Source: JBAXTE01 sp964653595
GTDB taxonomy: Bacteria > Bacteroidota > Bacteroidia > Bacteroidales > WCHB1-69
Reading direction: 5' to 3'
NCBI GenBank assembly: GCA_964653595.1
Contig: CAZZHH010000074.1
Span: forward strand, 1 to 14,746
DNA: 14,746 bases
This document shows, piece by piece, positions 1 to 6,804 of the stretch; the stretch's first letter is position 1; each line of letters begins with the position of its first letter. A program made the position numbers and the translations under genes. The notes under the pieces are model-generated. The model did no database searches. It worked only from the letters and a program-made list of their open reading frames with translations, and was not told the DNA's origin.

Positions 1-15
1 TAATACATATTTTTT

Positions 16-3000
16 ATGAAAACAAATTTAAGCTTATTTTTAGGAGTTATTTTATTGATTTCTGGTCTTTTTCTAAAAGCTCAAACCAATAGTCAAAAAG
101 AGGTTGAACAATGGATGAATAATCAAGTAGATCAACATTTGAATCAATCGTACCAAACCATAAAGAGCTCATTTGATAAAGCCTATCAACACTATCCATC
201 GATACCCAGGGGGCTATTGGAAGCAATCTCCTTTGTAAATACGAGATTTACACATCGGAGCTATACAGAAGAGTTGGATAAAGCGGGGATAGGAATGCCC
301 AGAACTTATGGAGTGATGGGGTTAACCCTCGACGGCCAGAATTATTTCCGAGATAATTTAAAAAAAGTATCTAGTTTATCAAAAATACCGATCGATCGCA
401 TTATTTCAAATCCAGATGATAATGTCATGGCGTATGCATCTGCTTTTTTTGCTGTTGCTCTCCAAAAAAATATACAATCAAAAAATGTGGAAGCATATAT
501 TCCTGTAGTCATCGAACTGTGTGAACTTCCATTAAATAGTTCTGTTCAAAACGACTATGCTATGAATACCTTCTTGTATGGTGTTTTCGATTTTTTAAAT
601 AAGGATACTTACTCAAATAGGTTTCATTTCCCAAATTATAATGTTGATTTGAAAGAGTTATTTGGGGCAAATTATACTGTGTTATCCTCTTCTTATGTGA
701 CCATTGATCAAAATGGAATTAGAACAAAAGAGGAGAAACCCTATCAATTGCTGCCAAAAAGTTCATCTTCTTCAAAAAATATTGAATCTACTGATTATGG
801 TCCTGCTATTTGGAATGCTGCTGCAAGCTGTAATTATACGGTGGGCAGAACTTCTCCAATTTCTGCTGTTGCAGTCCATTATACTGCTGGTTCCTATGCC
901 GGAAGTATTTCGTGGTTTCAAAATTGTTCCGCTCAGTCGAGTGCTCATTATTGCTTGCGCTCTTCCGACGGACAAATAACGCAAATGGTGAAAGAAGCCG
1001 ACAAAGCGTGGCACGTGAGAAACGAAAATCCGTATACCATTGGATTAGAACATGAAGCCATTGAACCTGTGCAAAATTATTTTACCGTTGCAATGTACCA
1101 GTCGTCCGCTGCATTAGTACGTGATATTTGTGCGAGTGGATATGGAATTTCTCCTTTGAGGATCTTCTATCGAGATACATTAGATGATGGAACTGCATTG
1201 GACTTTGGAATGCATTCTCTCGGGAATGAAGGTTCCTGCACAAAAATTAAAGGACATCAGCATTTTCCTAATAACACCCATACCGATCCAGGACCATACT
1301 GGAATTGGGATTATTACTTTAAGTTGGTTAATAATACTACCCCAGTAACTACATACAACACTCCCACTGGAGTTTTTACCGATGACGGAGGAGCTAGTGG
1401 GAATTATAGCGTTGACAATAGAAAACTGTATTTAATTGAAATACCTGGCGCTAGTCAAATTACGCTCTCTTTTACTCAATTTGCGCTAGAAACAAACTAT
1501 GATTTTATGTATATTTATGATGGAAATAGTGTGTATTCTCCGAAAATTGGTAGATACAATACCCTAAATCCAGGGGTAATTACTTCTTCCGGAAATCAAT
1601 TGTTGATTGAGTTTCGATCTGATTGTGCTACTTCTGCAGCAGGGTGGGTGGCTAATTGGACTTCGGTTACTCCTGATATTATTCCACCATCTACAGCTAT
1701 TAGTCAACCAGATTCTATGTGGGTTACTGCTGATTACACAACTTCGTTTACCGATTCCGATAACCTCGGTGGGAGTGGTGTTGATCGCAAATTTTACCAA
1801 GTGATGTTTTACAATGGTCAGGAATGGACTGCTAACCAAAATCGAGGCTTTGTTGTAGATAATTTCGATTTATTCAATACTTCTAAATGGAAAATTCCTT
1901 CTGGAAATGTCGCTTGGAGCGCATCTGCAAACGCATTGCAGGTTTTGGATACCAATACCGATAACTCCAACATTTATAGCGCTTTAAATGGTACATTGAG
2001 CAATTCTTATATCTATGATTTCTATGCAAAAATTGATGGAACTTCCACAAATAAAAGATTTGGATTTCATTTTGCCTCAGACAGTGCCACTTTGAGCAAT
2101 CGGGGAAATTCCTATTTCATCTATATTCGCCCGGGTAGTAACCAGCTTGAATTTTATCGGGTAGCAAATAACACCTTCACTCAAACCAATGTAGTCACCG
2201 GCGTAGTCACCAATCTCAACCAATACTATCATTATAAGATTGTCCACAACCGCATCTCAGGGCTGATTGAAGTCTTCCGAGATGATATTCTGCTAGGTTC
2301 GTGGACCGATCCAACCCCATTATCTACTCCTTCGAAGTATTTTTCGTTCCGCACCGCACGCACTCAGATGTGGGTAAAATCAATGCGAGTTTATCGATCT
2401 AGAACATCCCCTTTAATGGTTAACGTGGGTGCAGATTTAGAGGATGATATTCAAATGCAGAGTAAAAACTCGTCAATTGCAGCAAAGATTAAATCGGTAA
2501 TAGTTGATAATAATAACAATTACTCCCTCCTCGTTTCCAAAGAGATGCGTGTGGATTGGACTAAACCAGCAAACGTAAGCGTGATAGATGGCTCCAGCGG
2601 CGATTTGGATGTTTTTGGGACGCAGGGCATCATCCGCGGAAGCTGGACTCCCGCCATCGACACCAATAGTGGAATCCAGCGCTATCAATATGCCATCGGA
2701 ACTTCGTTAGGTGCATCAGATATTGTTGGATGGACTGATAATGGTTTGAATATGAGCTTTGAGAAAACAGGACTGACGCTGATAGACGGCACCACTTATT
2801 ACATAATGGTGAAATCTCAGAATGGAGCGGGCCTTTGGAGCGATAGCGCCTCTTCGGACGGGGCAGTTTTCCATTTGCAACCCATTGCCGATTTTTCTGC
2901 CAACACCCAGCAAATATGCACCGGAGGCTCGGTTCAATTCACAAACTTAAGCGCAAACACTTCAGGTCAGACCTGGTACTTCACCGGAGGCTCGCCTGCA

Positions 3001-4326
3001 ACAAGTATTTTCGCAAATCCTACCGTAACCTATACTTCTGCTGGAACTTACGCGGTAAAACTGGTCGTGACCGGCGTTTCGGGAGCCGATAGTGTGATAA
3101 GGAGCAGTTACATCAATGTTCAGGCAACGCCATTGGGGCCTTCAATCGTATCAAATCCAACCATTTGTCAGGGAAGCACTACGCAGCTGGAAGTATCGGG
3201 AAGCGCCACCTTAAACTGGTACGCCTCCATTTCGGGAGGCACGGTACTAGGAACCGGAACCACCCTCAATACAACGCCGCTAGATGGAAGTACAAGTTAT
3301 TATGTCCGTTCGGAAATCGGTACTTGTATTAGTTCTATGACTACAATCAATGTCTTGGTGGAACCGATGCCGGCAACTCCTCAGTTATCTACCCCAACGC
3401 CGATTTGCAGTGGTACCACATCTCAGATAACCGCCACTGGAACCGCCACTATAAAATGGTATTCCGATAATCTGGCTAATAATTTGGCATACACTGGAGC
3501 CAGTATCACCACATCGCCACTTACGGAAACGACCACCTATTACGTGCGAACTGAAACGACAAACTGTATTACTCCGATGAGTAGTGTGACAGTAGAGGTT
3601 AAACCGATTCCTGAAATACCGATTATCTCTTCCACTCAAGAGTGTTGTTATGGCGATTCTCTTATGTTAAATGCGGTTAGCAATGATGAAGTGTATTGGT
3701 ATAATCAAACCAGCAATTTAACTCCAATTTATATTGGAAATAGTTATCAAACTCCTCCACTTCATAATTCAGACACACTCTATTTAAAATCAAAATTGGA
3801 TGGTTGTTTTAGTAATCCATCCAGAATTGAAATTCATGTTACACCTTTGCCATTAGCCCCAATTCTTACTTTGAATGGCGGTGAAATATGCTCAAATGTG
3901 GGCTCAAATTTACTTTGGTATTACAATTCATTACTCCAAGATTCAATTGTATCTCCTTGTTTTCTGCCTGTGCTCAATGGTTCTTATTCCGCTAGAGTAT
4001 TAAATTCTTCAGGTTGCCAGTCGGAAATTTCCAACATAATTGTTTATTCCCAAGTTACAGTTGACGATTTAGGAGTCGTAGATTGTTTCGAAATAATTCC
4101 AAATCCGGCTTCTGCCTTTTTGGTTATTAAACAGAAGAAACAAGTGTCAATATATAACGTGAAACTATTAAATGCTTTAGGAAAAATCGTTTTATCTTTA
4201 CCTAGTAATATTGGTAAAACGGGAGATTTTGTGATGGATATTTCTGCACTTTCTCATGGAGTATATTTTGTCTACATAGAGACAAATCAAGGGTTCTTTA
4301 TTCAAAAAATCATCATTCAAAAGTAA
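16..4326 (+). CDS. Secreted multidomain N-acetylmuramoyl-L-alanine amidase with T9SS sorting domain
   Basis: Predicted exported peptidoglycan hydrolase that cleaves the MurNAc-L-Ala amide bond, carried across the outer membrane by the type IX system. Residues 1-23 are a signal peptide (hydrophobic core, ending near KAQT). Residues about 45-165 resemble the lysozyme/SLT-like module found in front of some amidases (IPRGLLEAISF, YGVMGLT), but Asn75 stands where a catalytic Glu is expected. Residues about 275-440 are an Amidase_2 domain: zinc ligands by family comparison are His288 (VHYTAG), His414 (GHQH) and Asp424 (TDPGPYW), with Glu345 (GLEHE) as likely catalytic acid. A CUB-like domain follows (about 448-553), then a concanavalin/FN3-like stretch (about 610-950), a PKD-like domain (956-1035), four Ig-like repeats (starts near 1036, 1116, 1196, 1276) and a type A T9SS C-terminal domain (about 1356-1436). 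No Shine-Dalgarno is visible before the ATG; the promoter would lie outside the window. Confidence 0.93.
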   Translation: MKTNLSLFLGVILLISGLFLKAQTNSQKEVEQWMNNQVDQHLNQSYQTIKSSFDKAYQHYPSIPRGLLEAISFVNTRFTHRSYTEELDKAGIGMPRTYGVMGLTLDGQNYFRDNLKKVSSLSKIPIDRIISNPDDNVMAYASAFFAVALQKNIQSKNVEAYIPVVIELCELPLNSSVQNDYAMNTFLYGVFDFLNKDTYSNRFHFPNYNVDLKELFGANYTVLSSSYVTIDQNGIRTKEEKPYQLLPKSSSSSKNIESTDYGPAIWNAAASCNYTVGRTSPISAVAVHYTAGSYAGSISWFQNCSAQSSAHYCLRSSDGQITQMVKEADKAWHVRNENPYTIGLEHEAIEPVQNYFTVAMYQSSAALVRDICASGYGISPLRIFYRDTLDDGTALDFGMHSLGNEGSCTKIKGHQHFPNNTHTDPGPYWNWDYYFKLVNNTTPVTTYNTPTGVFTDDGGASGNYSVDNRKLYLIEIPGASQITLSFTQFALETNYDFMYIYDGNSVYSPKIGRYNTLNPGVITSSGNQLLIEFRSDCATSAAGWVANWTSVTPDIIPPSTAISQPDSMWVTADYTTSFTDSDNLGGSGVDRKFYQVMFYNGQEWTANQNRGFVVDNFDLFNTSKWKIPSGNVAWSASANALQVLDTNTDNSNIYSALNGTLSNSYIYDFYAKIDGTSTNKRFGFHFASDSATLSNRGNSYFIYIRPGSNQLEFYRVANNTFTQTNVVTGVVTNLNQYYHYKIVHNRISGLIEVFRDDILLGSWTDPTPLSTPSKYFSFRTARTQMWVKSMRVYRSRTSPLMVNVGADLEDDIQMQSKNSSIAAKIKSVIVDNNNNYSLLVSKEMRVDWTKPANVSVIDGSSGDLDVFGTQGIIRGSWTPAIDTNSGIQRYQYAIGTSLGASDIVGWTDNGLNMSFEKTGLTLIDGTTYYIMVKSQNGAGLWSDSASSDGAVFHLQPIADFSANTQQICTGGSVQFTNLSANTSGQTWYFTGGSPATSIFANPTVTYTSAGTYAVKLVVTGVSGADSVIRSSYINVQATPLGPSIVSNPTICQGSTTQLEVSGSATLNWYASISGGTVLGTGTTLNTTPLDGSTSYYVRSEIGTCISSMTTINVLVEPMPATPQLSTPTPICSGTTSQITATGTATIKWYSDNLANNLAYTGASITTSPLTETTTYYVRTETTNCITPMSSVTVEVKPIPEIPIISSTQECCYGDSLMLNAVSNDEVYWYNQTSNLTPIYIGNSYQTPPLHNSDTLYLKSKLDGCFSNPSRIEIHVTPLPLAPILTLNGGEICSNVGSNLLWYYNSLLQDSIVSPCFLPVLNGSYSARVLNSSGCQSEISNIIVYSQVTVDDLGVVDCFEIIPNPASAFLVIKQKKQVSIYNVKLLNALGKIVLSLPSNIGKTGDFVMDISALSHGVYFVYIETNQGFFIQKIIIQK

Positions 4327-4429
4327 AATAGGCAACTACTTGTAGATATTCTTTATTCAATTTTTGTTTTCAAAATTTTATCGGAAGAAGGAATCAAATT
4401 CGTTTTGTAGAAAAAAATCCATCCATAAA

Positions 4430-4461
4430 TTTGAAACTTTGAGCTCTTTTTTATATTTTTG
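4430..4461 (+). promoter_or_regulatory. Bacteroidota-type promoter for the 4494 gene and miaA
   Basis: TTTG at 4430-4433, a 20-base spacer, then TATTTTTG at 4454-4461 match the -33/-7 consensus TTTG / TAnnTTTG of the main Bacteroidota sigma factor. Transcription would start near 4465, leaving a leader of about 29 nt before the ATG at 4494. Confidence 0.75.
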
Positions 4462-4493
4462 CATAAATAATTTTTTCAAAAAGAGTATTCGCT

Positions 4494-5129
4494 ATGTATG
4501 TATATAAGTTTAGGATAACAGTAGATGAAGTAGATGACTTTGTAAGAGACATCGAAATTCTTGCTAATCAAACATTTGAAGATTTTTTCTTTTCAATTGT
4601 AAATTGTACCGATTTAAATCCTCAAACATTATCCTCTTTTTTTATCTGTGATGCTAAATGGCGTAGAATAAAAGAGTTGACTCTTGTAGACATGGGTATG
4701 GATGAAGAGATGATGGGAAATGATGACGATGATGAGTATGATTTTGAAGATACTCCTAAGATTCCCGTTTCCCTGATGAATAAAACTTTGGTTCGTGATT
4801 CTATCGATGACCCGCATCAACGGTTGATACTTATGTACGATTATGTGAAGCCAACAATGATGTACATTGAATTGTTGAAGACAAAGGATGCTTCTCAAGA
4901 TATCAGTTATCCTAGATGTACATATCAAGAGGCCAAACTTCCAGTTACGTTAAAAAATAATTTCCCTATTATTGGCTCCATCGGTGATGATGAATTTGAA
5001 AATCTTGCAAATATTGATGATGAAGATATTCCCGATGAGGATAATGATTTGATTGAAGATGTTCTCGACGATGAAGACATTGAAGGTTTAGACGGTGTTA
5101 TCGATGAATTTGAAGGAGGAAAGTTTTAG
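4494..5129 (+). CDS. pRiA4b ORF-3-like / IS1096 passenger TnpR-like family protein
   Basis: A 211-residue soluble protein resembling the plasmid pRiA4b ORF-3-like family (also named IS1096 element passenger TnpR family). That family has no settled biochemical role, and its name does not make this a mobile element: there are no transposon ends or transposase here. The N-terminal part starts MYVYKFRITV, continues into a DIEI...QTFEDF helix-strand region and a FFICDAKWRR segment typical of Bacteroidota members. Two very acidic stretches stand out, near residues 66-82 and from about 165 to the C-terminus. It has its own promoter and reads straight into miaA with no spacer; this adjacency recurs in Bacteroidota from memory, but no functional link is known. 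The start is the first ATG after the promoter; only a weak AAAGAG precedes it. Confidence 0.8.
   Translation: MYVYKFRITVDEVDDFVRDIEILANQTFEDFFFSIVNCTDLNPQTLSSFFICDAKWRRIKELTLVDMGMDEEMMGNDDDDEYDFEDTPKIPVSLMNKTLVRDSIDDPHQRLILMYDYVKPTMMYIELLKTKDASQDISYPRCTYQEAKLPVTLKNNFPIIGSIGDDEFENLANIDDEDIPDEDNDLIEDVLDDEDIEGLDGVIDEFEGGKF
5113..5120 (+). promoter_or_regulatory. Strong Shine-Dalgarno fixing the TTG start of miaA
   Basis: AAGGAGGA lies in the last codons of the upstream gene, 9 nt before the TTG at 5130. It is one of the strongest ribosome sites in the window and supports a TTG start that directly follows the TAG stop (5127-5129). Confidence 0.75.
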
Positions 5130-6047
5130 TTGAAACCCATTCTTTGTGTTATCACCGGCCCCACTGCTTGTGGTAAAACAGATATTTCTATTCAATTAGC
5201 TCAGCACTTTCATACCCATATCCTTTCTGCCGACTCCAGACAGTTTTATCATCAATTAAAAATTGGCGCAGCAACTCCAACTCCCAATCAGCTAATGATG
5301 GCTCCTCACCATTTTGTAGGGCATCTATCGGTGGAAAATTATTATAATGTATATAAGTTTGAACAAGATGCTCTAAATCTTCTCGACTTGTTGTTTAAAA
5401 CTCATAAAATTGTTATTCTAACGGGTGGCTCTGGTCTCTATATCGACGCATTGGTAAATGGTATCGATGTTTTGCCCGATCCTGATCCAATCCTGCGCAA
5501 CAACTTAAACAACTTGTTTAAAGAGCACGGATTTAAACCCTTGCAAGAAAAACTGAAGCTTTTGGATCCTGTTTATTATGAAGTGGTTGATAAATTAAAC
5601 CCTGTGAGACTTATTAGAGCAATAGAAGTATGCTTGTTAACAGGTGATTTATATTCAAATCTAAGAAACCAAAATCCTATTGAACGTCCCTTTGATGTAG
5701 TTAAAATTGTTCTAAATCGCCCAAAAGCAGAGCTGCATAAACGTATCGAGTTGAGAACGGAACAAATGATACAAGAAGGATTGGTAGATGAGGTCAAATC
5801 CTTAATTTCTTACCGTACATTAAACGCATTAAATACGGTGGGATACAAAGAAATTTTTCAATATTTGGATGGTGCAATTTCGATGGAACAAGCTGTAACT
5901 GATATTAAAACGAATACCAGAAGGTATGCCAAAAGGCAAATTACTTGGTTTAGACGCGATGAAACCTATCATTGGGTTGAGACTTCCAGTTTCGAATCTA
6001 CTTTAAATAAAATTATTGAATTATTACCATCGAATCTTAAACGTTAA
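5130..6047 (+). CDS. miaA: tRNA dimethylallyltransferase MiaA
   Basis: Transfers a dimethylallyl group from DMAPP to N6 of A37 in tRNAs that read UNN codons; cytoplasmic. At 305 residues it is of normal family length. Visible motifs are the P-loop GPTACGKT (residues 10-17), the substrate motif SADSRQFY with following LKIGAATPT, the PHHFVGHLS segment, TGGSGLYIDAL, NPVRLIRAIEV, TVGYKEI, and the C-terminal YAKRQITWFRR that contacts the tRNA stem. Translation starts at TTG directly after the stop of the upstream gene, with AAGGAGGA in front; no in-frame ATG precedes the P-loop, so the rare start is compelling. It is probably cotranscribed and translationally coupled with the upstream gene. Confidence 0.96.
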   Translation: MKPILCVITGPTACGKTDISIQLAQHFHTHILSADSRQFYHQLKIGAATPTPNQLMMAPHHFVGHLSVENYYNVYKFEQDALNLLDLLFKTHKIVILTGGSGLYIDALVNGIDVLPDPDPILRNNLNNLFKEHGFKPLQEKLKLLDPVYYEVVDKLNPVRLIRAIEVCLLTGDLYSNLRNQNPIERPFDVVKIVLNRPKAELHKRIELRTEQMIQEGLVDEVKSLISYRTLNALNTVGYKEIFQYLDGAISMEQAVTDIKTNTRRYAKRQITWFRRDETYHWVETSSFESTLNKIIELLPSNLKR

Positions 6048-6149
6048 ATTTTTGCAACTCACTTAACTTAGTGACGGGGCTCTGAGCGAAGTACCATTAA
6101 CCCAGAATCAAGAATAGAATCACTGAAACGAATAAAAAATTCCTATTCT

Positions 6150-6474
6150 TCAAATCGGCTATCTCTGCTATCTTCATCATCAAATCTTCAAATCGATTCA
6201 TCTNNNNNNNNNNNNNNNNNNNNNNNNNNNNNNNNNNNNNNNNNNNNNNNNNNNNNNNNNNNNNNNNNNNNNNNNNNNNNNNNNNNNNNNNNNNNNNNNN
6301 NNNTTTATCGGGATTCAAATCGGCTATCTCTGCTATCTTCATCATCAAATCTTCAAATCGATTCATCTTCATCCCGATTTAGATTTTGTATGTTTTTAAA
6401 ACAAAAAACCAACAAAAACTTTATCGGGATTCAAATCGGCTATCTCTGCTATCTTCATCATCAAATCTTCAAAT
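6150..6474. repeat. 116-bp tandem repeat array interrupted by assembly gap
   Basis: The core TCAAATCGGCTATCTCTGC occurs at 6150, 6315 and 6431. The right-hand pair has a period of exactly 116 bp (TTTATCGGGAT at 6304 and 6420). The left copy is cut by the 100-N gap and the third diverges after about 6472. Inside each unit are shorter iterations of TCTTCAAATC and CTATCT, and ATCCCGATTT is an imperfect inverted match to TTATCGGGAT. The array fills the convergent spacer (6048-6540) between miaA and the YkgJ-like gene. The true copy number is unknown because of the gap. I see no clear intrinsic terminator in this spacer, only weak pairings such as CACT/AGTG near 6060-6073. Confidence 0.85.
6204..6303. 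other. Assembly gap (100 N)
   Basis: A run of exactly 100 N, the usual placeholder for a gap of unknown size, with repeat copies on both sides. The gap was very likely caused by unresolved tandem repeats. Confidence 0.98.
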
Positions 6475-6500
6475 TGATCAATTTTCAAATCTGCTATCTT

Positions 6501-6538
6501 CATTAGCACATTAGCACATTGACTTCATTAGCACATTG
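6501..6538. repeat. Short TTAGCACATT repeats
   Basis: The decamer TTAGCACATT occurs three times (from 6503, 6511 and 6528), the first two back to back with partial overlap. This type of short iterated intergenic sequence is familiar from Bacteroidota genomes; function unknown. It ends just before the stop codon of the YkgJ-like gene at 6541. Confidence 0.6.
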
Positions 6539-6540
6539 TT

Positions 6541-6804
6541 TTACTCTTCCAATTTCCCCATAATTTCCATCGCTTCTCTCTGGCAGGTTCCACAAATCAA
6601 GGGGTCAAACGAAAATCCTTTGCAGACCTTGGGTCGTTGGGGTGAATCAATCAACTTGCACAGTAGATCTTCGGTGAGCTGGCTGCACCAGACTCCGGCG
6701 GGTTTTCCATCGGGCATGCCAGGAATGGATGACGAAATGGATGGTGTAATACAGCATGCTCCGCAATCTGGACGGCATTGGTGCTCGGTAATTTTATGCT
6801 TCAT
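6541..6804 (-). CDS. YkgJ-like cysteine-cluster protein (CxxxCxxCC)
   Basis: An 87-residue protein of the UPF0153/YkgJ group, which is thought to chelate Zn or Fe; its cellular role is not established. Cysteines in order: C10, C14, C17, C18 (CRPDCGACC), C40, C49, C61, C71, C74. The segment IPGMPDGKPAGVWC and the later RPKVCKGF fit the family. The ATG at 6804 is chosen because AAGGGA lies 7 nt upstream; a longer version from TTG at 6828 is possible but less supported. The ATG overlaps the last 11 bp of the helicase gene, so the two are almost certainly one transcript with coupled translation. Confidence 0.85.
   Translation of the reverse strand: MKHKITEHQCRPDCGACCITPSISSSIPGMPDGKPAGVWCSQLTEDLLCKLIDSPQRPKVCKGFSFDPLICGTCQREAMEIMGKLEE

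Noticed and set aside
4494..5129. Transposon passenger gene marking a mobile element
   Set aside because: The family name refers to a distant IS1096 protein; there is no transposase, terminal repeat or target duplication here and the gene is coupled to miaA.
6097..6372. Minus-strand ORF spanning the N run
   Set aside because: It is an artefact of translating through 100 N; the two halves are copies of the tandem repeat.
6150..6474. CRISPR-like array
   Set aside because: The unit is 116 bp with internal low-complexity iterations and no alternation of constant repeats and unique spacers, and no cas gene is near.
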